Source of the DNA: Pseudomonadota bacterium
Lineage (GTDB): Bacteria > Pseudomonadota > Gammaproteobacteria > UBA9214
Direction: 5' to 3'
NCBI GenBank assembly: GCA_041395565.1
Contig: JAWLAI010000009.1
Coordinates: 1-64,000, forward strand
DNA length: 64,000 bases
The position numbers and the translations under genes are program-made. The notes beneath the pieces were generated by a model, which was given only the letters and a program-made list of their open reading frames with translations, was not told the origin of the DNA and searched no databases. Position 1 is the first letter of the stretch, and each line of letters opens with the position of its first letter. This document shows, piece by piece, positions 18,293-27,287 of this stretch.

Positions 18293-20300
18293 CCCAGATG
18301 AACTGTGACGATTTGTCTTCGACGGGGATATCCGCAGCAGGCGTTTGGACGTCCGGTAGCTGACCGCCGTATGTGCTGATATCCGGCAGTATGGGGTGTG
18401 ACTTACCGGGCATCAGATTGACACCATCCTCATTCTGCTGGCGCTGCAGCTCGCGAACGTAGTTGTACTTGCTGTTGGTATATTGCGCTGCCACGGCATT
18501 GTCGCGCAGGATCACGGGATGGATGAACACCATCAGGTTGTTGCGCGTCACATCAGCGGTCTTCGATTTGAACAACAGCCCCAGCAGGGGGATGTCGCCA
18601 AGCAACGGCACCTTCTGTACACCCTCGTTGACCGTCTCGTCGATCAGCCCCCCAAGCACGACGATCTGGCCATTGTCCGCAATGACGCTGGTCTTGATGG
18701 AACGCTTGCTGGTCGTCGGACCATCGGATCCAGTTGACTTGACACTGGACACCTCCTGCTGGATGTCCAATCGCAGCGCATCGCCTTCGTTGATCTGGGG
18801 CTTGATCTTCAGCTTCAGGCCGACATCCTCGCGCGAGATGGTGGTGAAGGGATTGGTCGCGTCACCGGCCGCACTGGTGAAGGAACCGGTCCGGAACGGG
18901 ACGTTCTCGCCGATGAGGATCTCGGCCTCCTCGTTGTCCAGGGTAACCAGGGTTGGCGTGGAGAGGATATTGGTATTACCGTCCCTGGCCAAGGCATTGA
19001 GCACTGCAGCATAGCTGAACTCGTTTCTGGCGATGTCGCCGAATCCAAGCAGCGTGTTGGTCTCTCCGATAGAAACGCTGCCTGTACCGCTGGTGGTACC
19101 GCCGCCGGTCAAGCTGGACACCGCGCTGGCAATGCTGGTGATGGGCACACCCGAGTTGTTAGTAAAATTGACGACGCCAACCGGCACCCGTCCGCCTCCG
19201 GTATCGGCGAATATCCATTGCACGCCGAGCTCGCGCGCCACGGTATCGGACACCTCGGCAATAGCCGCCTCGACCAGCACCTGCGCCTTGCGGACATCGA
19301 GCTGGCTGATCACCCGCCGCAGGGTGCGCATGATGTCGGGCGGCGCGGAGATCACCAGTGCATTGGTTGAGGCATCCGCCTGGATATCGAACGAGCCGCT
19401 CTTCGCGGCAGCGGCCTGGCCCTGGGGCGCGTCCTTCTCTTCCGACTTGCCCACACCCATGAGCACCTTGACGATCTCCGTGGCATCGGCATAGCGCAGG
19501 TAGATCACATCGGTATTGCCGCCGGACTCGAGCGGGGTGTCCAGGTGCGAAATGATCGCGCGCAGACGCAGACGCTCGGCGCGCTCGCCGCCCAGCAGCA
19601 CACTGTTGGTACGCTCGTCTGCCACCAGCACCTGTTCGGTCCCGCCGCCGCCGGCCGCCTTGGCCGCCGAGGCGCGAGTCAGGGTGGTCAGGACGCGCAC
19701 CACCTCGTTGGCGGAGGCATGCGACAGGGGGATGACCTCGATCTCGCTGTCGCTGACCTGGTCGATGCGGCGGATGATGCTGACCAGGCGCTCCACGTTG
19801 TCGGCACGGTCAGAGATGATCAGGACATTGGTGGCAGGGTAGGCCGCGAGATGACCCTGCTGCGGCACCAGCGGCCGCAGGATGGGCACGAGCTGGGCGG
19901 CCGCCACGTTGTCCACCTGAACCACGCGCGTGACCATCTCGTCGCCGACACCGGGATTGTTGTCCGTCGTCGTGGGGATGCTGTCCTGCTTGGCGTTCAC
20001 GTCCGGGATGATCTTGATCACCTCGCCGGTCGGGACAGCGGCGAATCCGTGCACCTTGAGGATGGAGAGAAACACCTGGTAGACCTCGTCGCTGTCCATC
20101 GGGCGGGACGAAATCACCGTTACCTTGCCCTTGACGCGTGGATCGACGATGAAATTCTTGTGCGCCACCTCGGCGACGGTGCTGATCAGGGCGCTGATAT
20201 CGGCGTCCTTGAGATTGAGAGTGACGGTCTCGGCCTGCAGCGGCAAGGCGCAACACAGCCAGACCAGTATCACTGCCGCAATCTTTACCGGAATGCTCAT
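18285..20300 (-). CDS. gspD: Type II secretion outer-membrane secretin GspD
   Basis: Forms the ring-shaped outer-membrane channel. The 671-residue protein has a signal peptide (IAAVILVWLCCALPLQA), the N0 domain beginning VTLNLKDADISALISTVAE, then N1-N3 repeats (about 120-330) and the C-terminal secretin domain with VPLLGDIPLLGLLFKS. A Gly/Thr-rich stretch around residues 415-435 is the usual gate loop region. ATG 20300 is preceded by GAGGA and starts right before the signal peptide; an upstream in-frame extension to 20327 lacks support. Confidence 0.95.
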   Translation of the reverse strand: MSIPVKIAAVILVWLCCALPLQAETVTLNLKDADISALISTVAEVAHKNFIVDPRVKGKVTVISSRPMDSDEVYQVFLSILKVHGFAAVPTGEVIKIIPDVNAKQDSIPTTTDNNPGVGDEMVTRVVQVDNVAAAQLVPILRPLVPQQGHLAAYPATNVLIISDRADNVERLVSIIRRIDQVSDSEIEVIPLSHASANEVVRVLTTLTRASAAKAAGGGGTEQVLVADERTNSVLLGGERAERLRLRAIISHLDTPLESGGNTDVIYLRYADATEIVKVLMGVGKSEEKDAPQGQAAAAKSGSFDIQADASTNALVISAPPDIMRTLRRVISQLDVRKAQVLVEAAIAEVSDTVARELGVQWIFADTGGGRVPVGVVNFTNNSGVPITSIASAVSSLTGGGTTSGTGSVSIGETNTLLGFGDIARNEFSYAAVLNALARDGNTNILSTPTLVTLDNEEAEILIGENVPFRTGSFTSAAGDATNPFTTISREDVGLKLKIKPQINEGDALRLDIQQEVSSVKSTGSDGPTTSKRSIKTSVIADNGQIVVLGGLIDETVNEGVQKVPLLGDIPLLGLLFKSKTADVTRNNLMVFIHPVILRDNAVAAQYTNSKYNYVRELQRQQNEDGVNLMPGKSHPILPDISTYGGQLPDVQTPAADIPVEDKSSQFIWDE

Positions 20301-20396
20301 TCCTGATTCCTCAAATACGCCTACCACCGGAAGGCGGCTGCCGCCGTCCCGGTATAGTGGCTATCTTGCCTTATAAATCAATCAAAAAATACCTGG

Positions 20397-21308
20397 TTAT
20401 TGACTGCCGTCGATCGACAGTGTCTGCTCCACGCCATCGCGCAGGAGCCGCAGCGTGACCGGTTCGCCACTCTGCAGACTCTGCAGCGCCATGGCGCTGT
20501 TTTCTGGATCCGTCAGAGCCAGGCCGTTGACTTCCGTGACCACGTCACCCGTGCGCAGGCCGACCTGTTCGAACAATTGCGGATCCCTGCCGGGCGCCAC
20601 CGTGTAGCCGGCCAGCTTGCCCTCGGCGTCATTGTACGGCGCCACCTGGAGCATACCGGCGAGCGAGGCCGGCTGCTGTTTGATCTGGCTGCGGATCGCC
20701 TGCAACCGCTGCGATGCACTCTGCGGGGAGCGTGCTGTTGGTGCCGTGGCGGCGGAGTAAACATTACCGCCGCGCGGCTTGTCATCCGTCGGCAACCGCA
20801 GGGTCTCGTAGCGCCCGTTCCGCAGCAGGATCACCCGATCCGGGTAGATGGCGCTCAGCTCGACATTGCCAGGGAGGGTGCCGCCGATCGCGTAGTGTTC
20901 GTCCTGTCCGCGCTGGTCGGCGATGATGGCCCGCGCATCCTCCTTGACATCGGCCGCCAGCACCCCCTTCAGGGTCAGGTTGAGTGAGGTGTCCGGGGCC
21001 TCGACCGGCGCGGCGACCTTGACCGGCTGTTCCGCTGCCGTGTTGACTTCTCCCATCAGATGCCAGCCGGGCAACTGGCGAATCAACACCAGATCGGGAT
21101 CCGGCTTCGCCGGCACGTTGCCCTTGGCTGCGACCACCGGCGTAGGCGCGGGCGCTTCCTTCTGCGGCAGCAAACCCCAGGTCAGGATGGCAAGCCGGCT
21201 CGCGATCCAGACCACCAGCAACAGGTTGATGACGAGTATGGCACGCTGGGCAGTCCTGCCCTGCAGCAGCCTGCCCAATTCCGCGGGTTGTAACGTCGCT
21301 GCATTCAT
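20397..21308 (-). CDS. gspC: Type II secretion system protein GspC
   Basis: Inner-membrane protein linking the inner platform to the GspD secretin. The 303-residue chain has a membrane span at about 22-42, a proline-rich linker, an HR domain (about 105-185, LTLKGVLAADVKEDARAI) and a C-terminal PDZ domain (about 215-300, with GLRTGDVVTEVNGLALTD). It is the first gene of the gspC-D-E-F unit, separated from gspD by 96 bases. Confidence 0.92.
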   Translation of the reverse strand: MNAATLQPAELGRLLQGRTAQRAILVINLLLVVWIASRLAILTWGLLPQKEAPAPTPVVAAKGNVPAKPDPDLVLIRQLPGWHLMGEVNTAAEQPVKVAAPVEAPDTSLNLTLKGVLAADVKEDARAIIADQRGQDEHYAIGGTLPGNVELSAIYPDRVILLRNGRYETLRLPTDDKPRGGNVYSAATAPTARSPQSASQRLQAIRSQIKQQPASLAGMLQVAPYNDAEGKLAGYTVAPGRDPQLFEQVGLRTGDVVTEVNGLALTDPENSAMALQSLQSGEPVTLRLLRDGVEQTLSIDGSQ

Positions 21309-21344
21309 CGACCGACCTGCACTCCTTCAGCCTGGCAAGACAGT

Positions 21345-22640
21345 TTACCCCTGGCGCGCCTGATGTCGACCGCGGCCACCACCGCGCCGCTCGGACTGGC
21401 GCCGCGATGACCGTCCGCCCTTCTCGCCCGGCCGCGGTGGACGCTTGATCTTGACCGGCGGCTTGAGCTCGCCGATGACGTTCTCCGGCACCGTCGCCAC
21501 CGGGATCTTGTGCCCGATATAGTCCTCGATATCGGGCAGGGAATAGACGAAGTTCTCGCAGGCGAAGCTGATCGCGTCGCCATCCTTGCCGATCCGCGCT
21601 GTACGTCCGATCCGGTGTACATAGTCTTCGGCATCTTGCGGCAGATCATAATTAAATACATGGCTCACGTCGGGTATATGCAGCCCCCGGGCCGCCACAT
21701 CGGTGGCGATCAGGATCGGCAGCTCGCCCTTCTGGAACTCGTTCAGCAGGCGCTGGCGCTTTTTCTGGGGCACATCGCCCGATAACACCGCACATTTGAA
21801 CCCGTTCCCTTCCAGATACGACCAGACCCGGTCCGCGGCGCGCTTGGTGTTCACGAACACGATGCTGCGATGCGGGTCCATGTGATTGAGCAGCCCGATC
21901 AGCAGTGGGATCTTCTCCTCGTTTGCCGTGTGATACAGAACCTGCCGAACGCGCTCAGCAGTGACCTTCTCGGGTACGACATCGACGTGGAAGGGCTGGT
22001 TCATGTGCTCGTAGGCCAGTTCCTGCACGCGGTGTGACAACGTCGCCGAAAACAGCATGCCCAGCCGCTGCTCCGGCGGCGGGCAGCGCCGCAGCAGAAA
22101 GCGGATGTCCTTGATGAAACCGAGGTCGAACATGCGGTCCGCCTCGTCCAGCACGATGGCCTGGATCATCTTCAGGTTGAAGACATGCTGCTTGAAATAG
22201 TCGATCAGGCGCCCCGGGGTGCCGATCAGGATGTCCACCCCCGCGGCGATCGTCTCGCGCTGCTCGTCATAACCGGTGCCGCCATAGGCAAGGCCGAGCC
22301 GCAAGCCGGTATGGCGCCCGAGCACCGCGGCATCATTGTAGATCTGGATGGCCAGTTCCCGGGTGGGCGCCAGGATCAGGGCACGCGGTTGTTGCTGCTG
22401 GCGCCGGGCATCCGCCGGCTGGGTCAACAGCTGATGGAAGACCGCAACCAGGAAAGCGGCGGTCTTGCCGGTACCGGTCTGGGCCTGGCCGGCGACGTCA
22501 CGCCCCGCGAGGGCGACCGGCAGGGTCTCCGCCTGTATCGGCGTGCACCTGGAAAAACCCGCGTCTTCAATACCTTGCATCAGCTCCGCGGGAAGGGAAA
22601 AGCTGTTCCAGGCTACATCGGTCAAGTGTGTTTCGGCCAT
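21345..22640 (-). CDS. rhlB: ATP-dependent RNA helicase RhlB
   Basis: DEAD-box helicase that unwinds structured RNA for the degradosome. The 431 residues contain the motifs in order: Q motif CTPIQAETLPVAL, AQTGTGKT, PTRELA, TPGRL, VLDEADRMF, FSATL, VFVNTKRAAD, ATDVAARGLHI and HRIGRTARIG. The C-terminal tail is a basic Arg/Gly-rich extension, as in RhlB. It faces away from trxA-rho, the same neighbourhood as in E. coli, which supports RhlB over other DEAD-box proteins. Confidence 0.93.
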   Translation of the reverse strand: MAETHLTDVAWNSFSLPAELMQGIEDAGFSRCTPIQAETLPVALAGRDVAGQAQTGTGKTAAFLVAVFHQLLTQPADARRQQQQPRALILAPTRELAIQIYNDAAVLGRHTGLRLGLAYGGTGYDEQRETIAAGVDILIGTPGRLIDYFKQHVFNLKMIQAIVLDEADRMFDLGFIKDIRFLLRRCPPPEQRLGMLFSATLSHRVQELAYEHMNQPFHVDVVPEKVTAERVRQVLYHTANEEKIPLLIGLLNHMDPHRSIVFVNTKRAADRVWSYLEGNGFKCAVLSGDVPQKKRQRLLNEFQKGELPILIATDVAARGLHIPDVSHVFNYDLPQDAEDYVHRIGRTARIGKDGDAISFACENFVYSLPDIEDYIGHKIPVATVPENVIGELKPPVKIKRPPRPGEKGGRSSRRQSERRGGGRGRHQARQG

Positions 22641-23065
22641 GTCAGGCTCGCTGCAGCGTGCAAAATCGCATAATGTAATAGAATTTCATATTATATTTCA
22701 ATTGCTTGTTAATATGCCAATGATTCTTCCAAAAACCTGCGTCATCCCCCTACCCTCGCGGCCGCACCGGATGGGTGCGCGATCGCGCCAGCGTCGTCGG
22801 CCCCGCGTGCAGCTCACGAACGCGACGCGACATGTGACAACGCAGGCTTGTAAATTTTCCAGAATTAGGCTGAAATAGCACGTATCAAGGTGTCGGCGGG
22901 TGTTCCTGAGCTGACACATCATAACGACTCCTGCCAGGGTCACGCCTCCCGAAACGAGCCTAGACATGGCGCACAACGGTTTCCATTCTGCCTATCATCC
23001 CGGACCTGCCCCTGTTACAGCCGCAACGAACCGACAGTCTTTTCATCTCAAGGAGAAATTCGACA
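22641..23065. other. Divergent intergenic region between rhlB and trxA
   Basis: No gene is seen. An AT-rich block at about 22670-22715 lies just upstream of rhlB and probably holds its promoter. For trxA, TTGTAA (22848-22853) and TGAAAT (22871-22876) with 17 bases between them form a weak promoter candidate. The stretch AAGGAGA at 23050-23056 is the trxA Shine-Dalgarno. Confidence 0.45.
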
Positions 23066-23392
23066 GTGAGTGATAACATCCTCCAGCTGAGCGACGACAG
23101 TTTCGAACAGGACGTCATCAAGTCGTCCGAGCCCGTACTGGTTGACTACTGGGCCGAGTGGTGCGGTCCCTGCAAGATGATCGCACCCATCCTGGAAGAG
23201 ATCGCCACTGAATACAACGGCAGGATCAAGGTCGCAAAACTCAATATCGACGATAATCCGCAGACACCGCCCAAGTACGGCATCCGCGGCATCCCGACCC
23301 TGATGCTGTTCAAGGACGGCAACGTGGAGGCCACCAAGGTCGGCGCACTGTCTAAATCGCAACTTACGGCATTCATCGACAGCAACATCTGA
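23066..23392 (+). CDS. trxA: Thioredoxin 1
   Basis: Small dithiol redox protein that reduces ribonucleotide reductase and other cytoplasmic proteins. The 108 residues carry the active site WCGPCK (Cys33, Cys36) and the cis-proline segment RGIPTLMLFKDG, exactly as in E. coli TrxA. The start is GTG 23066 with AAGGAGA ten bases upstream. It sits between rhlB and rho, a conserved neighbourhood. Confidence 0.97.
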   Translation: MSDNILQLSDDSFEQDVIKSSEPVLVDYWAEWCGPCKMIAPILEEIATEYNGRIKVAKLNIDDNPQTPPKYGIRGIPTLMLFKDGNVEATKVGALSKSQLTAFIDSNI

Positions 23393-23568
23393 CAAAAGAA
23401 CACTAAACATATCGCCGGGGGTTACTGAGGTCACGGGCACAGTCCCGAACCGACACAGCACGACCGCACTCGCACCGCTGCGCCGCAGGCAGGTCGTCAC
23501 CCCCGTTTTTCCCCGGCCCCCGGGCCCATCCAAACAACATTTGCCATGATACCCAGCAAAGGCCACCT

Positions 23569-24825
23569 ATGAACCTGTCCGAACTCAAACTCAAGCCCGC
23601 CTCCGAGCTGATCGACATCGCCCAGGAAATGGGCATCCAGGATATCGCGCGCCAGCGCAAGCAGGACATCATCTTCTCCATCCTCAAGTCACACGCCAAG
23701 AAGGGCGAGGACATTTTCGGCAACGGGGTGCTGGAGATACTGCAGGACGGGTTTGGCTTCCTGCGCTCGGCCGACAGTTCCTACCTCGCCGGCCCGGACG
23801 ACATCTATGTATCGCCCAGCCAGATCCGCCGTTTCAGCCTGCGTACCGGCGATACCGTGGACGGCAAGATCCGCCCCCCCAAGGACAGCGAGCGCTATTT
23901 CGCGCTGCTCAAGGTCAACCAGATCAATTACGAGAAGCCCGAGGTCGCCAAGAACAAGGTCGCCTTCGAGAACCTGACACCACTGCACCCGAACGAGCGG
24001 CTGGTACTCGAGCGCGGCAACGGCAGCACCGAGGACATCACCGCGCGCATCATCGACCTGGTGGCGCCACTGGGCAAGGGCCAGCGCGGCCTGATCGTCT
24101 CGCCGCCGAAGGCCGGCAAAACCATGCTGCTGCAGAACGTCGCGCAGTCCATCACCGCGAACCATCCCGAATGCTATCTCATCGTGCTGCTCATCGATGA
24201 ACGTCCCGAGGAAGTGACCGAAATGGCGCGCTCGGTACAGGGCGAGGTGGTCTCCAGCACCTTCGACGAACCGGCCAGCCGTCACGTCCAGGTGGCCGAG
24301 ATGGTGATCGAGAAGGCCAAACGACTGGTCGAGCACAAGCGCGATGTGGTGATCCTGCTGGACTCCATCACACGCCTGGGCCGTGCCTACAACACCGTGG
24401 TGCCGTCCTCCGGCAAGGTGCTGACCGGCGGCGTCGACGCCAATGCCCTGCAGCGCCCCAAGCGCTTCTTCGGCGCGGCACGCAACATCGAGGAGGGCGG
24501 CAGCCTGACCATTCTCGCCACCGCGCTCATCGACACCGGCTCGCGCATGGATGACGTGATCTACGAGGAGTTCAAGGGCACGGGCAATCACGAGATCCAT
24601 CTCGACCGCCGCATCGCCGAGAAACGCGTCTACCCGGCGATCAACCTGAACCGGTCCGGCACCCGCCGCGAGGAACTGCTGACCGATCCGAAGGAATTGC
24701 AGAAGATGTGGATCTTGCGCAAGCTGCTGCACCCGATGGACGAACTGGCTGCCATGGAATTCCTGCTCGACAAGCTCAAGGCCACCAAGAACAATTCCGA
24801 ATTCTTCGAATCCATGAAGCGCTGA
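23569..24825 (+). CDS. rho: Transcription termination factor Rho
   Basis: Hexameric RNA-dependent ATPase that ends transcription. The 418-residue protein has the N-terminal helical domain (MNLSELKLKPASELIDIAQE), the cold-shock RNA-binding domain with GFGFLRS, the Walker A SPPKAGKT, the DERPEEVTEM block and the secondary RNA-binding Q/R loops (RLGRAYNTVVPSSGKVLTGG). The 176-base leader after trxA is long enough for the autoregulatory attenuation known for rho in E. coli; that control is inferred from the family. Confidence 0.97.
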   Translation: MNLSELKLKPASELIDIAQEMGIQDIARQRKQDIIFSILKSHAKKGEDIFGNGVLEILQDGFGFLRSADSSYLAGPDDIYVSPSQIRRFSLRTGDTVDGKIRPPKDSERYFALLKVNQINYEKPEVAKNKVAFENLTPLHPNERLVLERGNGSTEDITARIIDLVAPLGKGQRGLIVSPPKAGKTMLLQNVAQSITANHPECYLIVLLIDERPEEVTEMARSVQGEVVSSTFDEPASRHVQVAEMVIEKAKRLVEHKRDVVILLDSITRLGRAYNTVVPSSGKVLTGGVDANALQRPKRFFGAARNIEEGGSLTILATALIDTGSRMDDVIYEEFKGTGNHEIHLDRRIAEKRVYPAINLNRSGTRREELLTDPKELQKMWILRKLLHPMDELAAMEFLLDKLKATKNNSEFFESMKR

Positions 24826-25489
24826 GCGGCGGGTTTCGACAACCCGTCTTGCGCAAAGGCACCAAGAAATTCGACGCAGGGTTGCCACAGAGAACACAGA
24901 GCGCACAGCGGATGTAACATCAGGGATCGAACCATGCCGGCCTGGTCTGGCCAGATGCGCCAATCCCCAAGCTGATTCTGCGCACGCGCATGAATGCATC
25001 GAGAATGCGGCAGCACATGACCGCGCGACTCCCGTCCCCGGTCCTCAGGTCATGCAAGCTCCCGCCCCCGTGAATATCACGCTGCAGGCACTCGCGGCCT
25101 GCAGGAGCGCCCGGATTCGATCGTTCGGGGACGCGGTCCGCTGCTACCGCATTAACATGCGCCGGGCGCTCCGCGCCCCAGTGCAATTATTGATTTTCCT
25201 TGCGCCCTGGCGTGTTTGTGCGCAACAGCGTGTTCCTGCCTGAAGGCTGGTACCTATCTCATCGTCCCGCGCGCGCCGCGCCTTGCCAGGTGCACAAATC
25301 GCCACGGTCGCAGCCGTGTAAATTATGCGATAGGTTCTAGAACCTATCTAAAAATTGGTATAAGCATTCTTACATTGTCATGCCCGCGCAGGCGGGCATC
25401 CAGAAAACCCGCGCAATACTGGATTCCGGCCTGCGCCGGAATGACGACAAACATGGCCACCGCAGGATTTTCCAATATTGAGATAGGTT
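24826..25489. other. Intergenic region after rho, carrying two repeat elements
   Basis: No convincing gene is seen in these 664 bases. A short stem (24830-24846) follows the rho stop without a U-run. The rest contains the palindromic repeat copy at 25279-25325 and the inverted-repeat-bounded element at 25337-25493. Confidence 0.5.
25279..25325 (+). repeat. Palindromic intergenic repeat, GCCACGGTCGC family
   Basis: Core aatcGCCACGGTCGCAGCCG preceded by CGCCTTGCCAGG. The same arrangement is found at 39911-39960 (plus), 51684-51734 (minus, best palindrome) and, more diverged, 6523-6568 (minus). All four lie in intergenic gaps next to gene ends. Confidence 0.55.
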
Positions 25490-25493
25490 CTAG
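25337..25493. repeat. 157-base element with 22-bp terminal inverted repeats around two palindromes
   Basis: The left end (25337-25358) and the reverse complement of the right end (25472-25493) agree at 19 of 22 bases (ctagaacctatct...attgg). Between them lie two perfect or near-perfect palindromes, catgcccgcgcaggcgggca-type at 25379-25399 and attccggcctgcgccggaat at 25424-25443, with outer tgtcat/atgaca arms, the layout of REP/BIME-type units. The right end contains the TAG stop of htpX. It codes for nothing and looks like a small non-autonomous mobile unit or BIME. Confidence 0.6.
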
Positions 25494-26587
25494 TCGTTGC
25501 CCAGGTTGCGCAGGCGGTTGATGCGCAGCTCGATCGGGGGATGAGTCGCGTACAGGCGGCTGGTCTTTTCGCGGAAGTTGCGGAACGGATTGACGATGAA
25601 CATGTGCTGGGTGGCACGGTTCGCGCCGCGGAACGGCTGGGCACTGGCGGCCAGCTTTTCCAGCGCGCTGATCAATCCCTCGGGATGGCGGGTCAGACGG
25701 ACGCTGGTGGCATCGGCAAGGAATTCGCGCTGCCTCGACACGGCGAACTGCACCAGCAGCGCGAATACCGGCGCCAGCGCCGCGAACGCCACCAGCGCCA
25801 GCATCACGAACAGCGCACCGGGCCCGGCCTTCGAGGAATTCCGCGAGCGGTCGGAGAAATACAGCGCGCGCAGCGCCGCATCGCTGACCAGCGCGATGAG
25901 ACCGACGATAACCCCGACCGCGGTGGCATAACGGATATCCCAATTCACGATATGGCCCATTTCGTGGCCTACCACGCCCTGCAGTTCCTCGCGGTTGAGG
26001 GAATCCAGCAGGCCGCGCGTGACGCCGATGGCGGAGCGTGCCGGCGTCATACCCGTGGCGAAGGCGTTCAGCGCGGGATTCTCGAGCACATACACGCGCG
26101 GCTTGACGATACCGGCCGCGATCGCCATTTCCTCGACCACGTTGTGCAGCACGGGCTCCTCGTCCGCGGTGACCTCGCGGGCACCGGTCAGACGCAGCAC
26201 GATCCGGTCGCCGCTGCGGAAGGCGATACCGGACCATACCGTCCCGATACCGAACAGCACCAGCGAACACCACACACCCCAGCGGCTGACGAACCAGACA
26301 TCCACGCTGCCTTCCGGCAGGCCGTGCGTGGCCAGTTGCAGACTCCAGCCCAGCAGGTAACCGAGCACACCGAGGACCAGGAGCAGCGTGCCGACCAGGC
26401 GCAGGGTGGCTCGCTGGTTGGCACGCGCGGCGGCGAGGAAATCCGTACGCCGCAGCACCTTGTTGCGCAGCAGGCGATGCGCTTCCCAGCCCGTGGTGAA
26501 GGGCACGCCGCACTGGGCGCATACGCGCGCATGCGGGCGCCGGACGGCGCCGCACTCGGGACATGTCATGGACGGGGTTTGCGGCAT
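25490..26587 (-). CDS. htpX: HtpX-like M48 zinc metalloprotease with N-terminal zinc ribbon
   Basis: Membrane protease of the HtpX family, which removes damaged membrane proteins. The 365-residue protein starts with a zinc ribbon of two Cys pairs (CPEC and CAQC, residues 9-26), unlike classic HtpX, then has membrane spans near 62-86 and 105-121, the catalytic HEMGH (His208, Glu209, His212), two more spans near 222-285 and the third zinc-ligand region REFLADA. Pairing with lemA just upstream is common for this group. The TAG stop lies within a terminal inverted repeat of the adjacent element, so its last codons may have been changed by that element. Confidence 0.85.
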   Translation of the reverse strand: MPQTPSMTCPECGAVRRPHARVCAQCGVPFTTGWEAHRLLRNKVLRRTDFLAAARANQRATLRLVGTLLLVLGVLGYLLGWSLQLATHGLPEGSVDVWFVSRWGVWCSLVLFGIGTVWSGIAFRSGDRIVLRLTGAREVTADEEPVLHNVVEEMAIAAGIVKPRVYVLENPALNAFATGMTPARSAIGVTRGLLDSLNREELQGVVGHEMGHIVNWDIRYATAVGVIVGLIALVSDAALRALYFSDRSRNSSKAGPGALFVMLALVAFAALAPVFALLVQFAVSRQREFLADATSVRLTRHPEGLISALEKLAASAQPFRGANRATQHMFIVNPFRNFREKTSRLYATHPPIELRINRLRNLGND

Positions 26588-26632
26588 GCGCCTGTCACGG
26601 ACTCGCCCCGATTCGCCTCAGGGCCGTTGCGT

Positions 26633-27190
26633 TCAGCGCAGATTGACCGCCGGTGTCGCCGTTTCGGTTTCCGGCACCTCGAAATAGGTTGCCTGCTTGA
26701 AGCCGAACAGGCCGGCCACGATGTTCGACGGGAAGGTCTCAACGCCGTTGTTGAGCGCCATCACGCTGTCGTTGTAGAACTGGCGCGAGAACGCGATCTT
26801 GTTCTCGGTGGCGCTCAGTTCCTCCATCAGGCGCGAGACGTTCTCGTTGGCCTTGAGATCGGGATAGTTTTCCATGAGCGCAAACAGCTTGCCCATCGCT
26901 CCGCTCAGTATGCCCTCCGCGGCGATCGCCTCCTCCGGCCCTTTGGCGGCGACGGCCTGATTGCGGGCGTTGATGACCATGGTCAGTGTTTCCTGCTCGT
27001 AGGACATGTAGTCCTTCACGGTCTCGACCAGATTGGGGATGAGGTCGTGGCGGCGCTTGAGCTGGACATCGATCTGGCGCCAGGCGTTGGCGACCTGGTT
27101 CTTCAGGTTCACCAGCCGGTTGTACAACAGCACGCCCCAGAGGGGTATGGCTATGATGAGTGCGAGTAAGACCCAGCCGATATTTTCCAT
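26633..27190 (-). CDS. lemA: LemA family membrane protein
   Basis: The 185-residue protein has one N-terminal membrane span (about 4-23) followed by a long helical domain with the LemA blocks WRQIDVQLKRRHDLIPNLVE, FPSNIVAGLFGF and LMEELSATENKIAFSRQFYN. LemA proteins are thought to face the periplasm; their function is unclear, but they often accompany M48 proteases, as here (45 bases before htpX). A strong AAGGAG precedes the ATG at 27190. Confidence 0.93.
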   Translation of the reverse strand: MENIGWVLLALIIAIPLWGVLLYNRLVNLKNQVANAWRQIDVQLKRRHDLIPNLVETVKDYMSYEQETLTMVINARNQAVAAKGPEEAIAAEGILSGAMGKLFALMENYPDLKANENVSRLMEELSATENKIAFSRQFYNDSVMALNNGVETFPSNIVAGLFGFKQATYFEVPETETATPAVNLR

Positions 27191-27287
27191 CTTTTTCTCC
27201 TTGTTGCGGCCGGCAGGCCGCCGCTACCGTGACCGAAGGTTTCAGCGTCAGCAGCCCCGGCCGGCGTGCCCGGCAAGCACCTGCCGA

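Noticed and set aside
24830..24846. Stem CGGGTT-TCGAC-AACCCG after rho as a terminator
   Set aside because: Only 6 bp and no U-run follows, so it is not a convincing rho-independent terminator.
25379..25448. Palindromes near 25.4 kb considered as a CRISPR repeat
   Set aside because: There are no regularly spaced identical repeats; the layout is that of REP/BIME units.
27206..27221. Palindrome GCGGCCGGCAGGCCGC between purD and lemA as a terminator
   Set aside because: No T-run on either strand; it is a GC-rich palindrome of unclear meaning.
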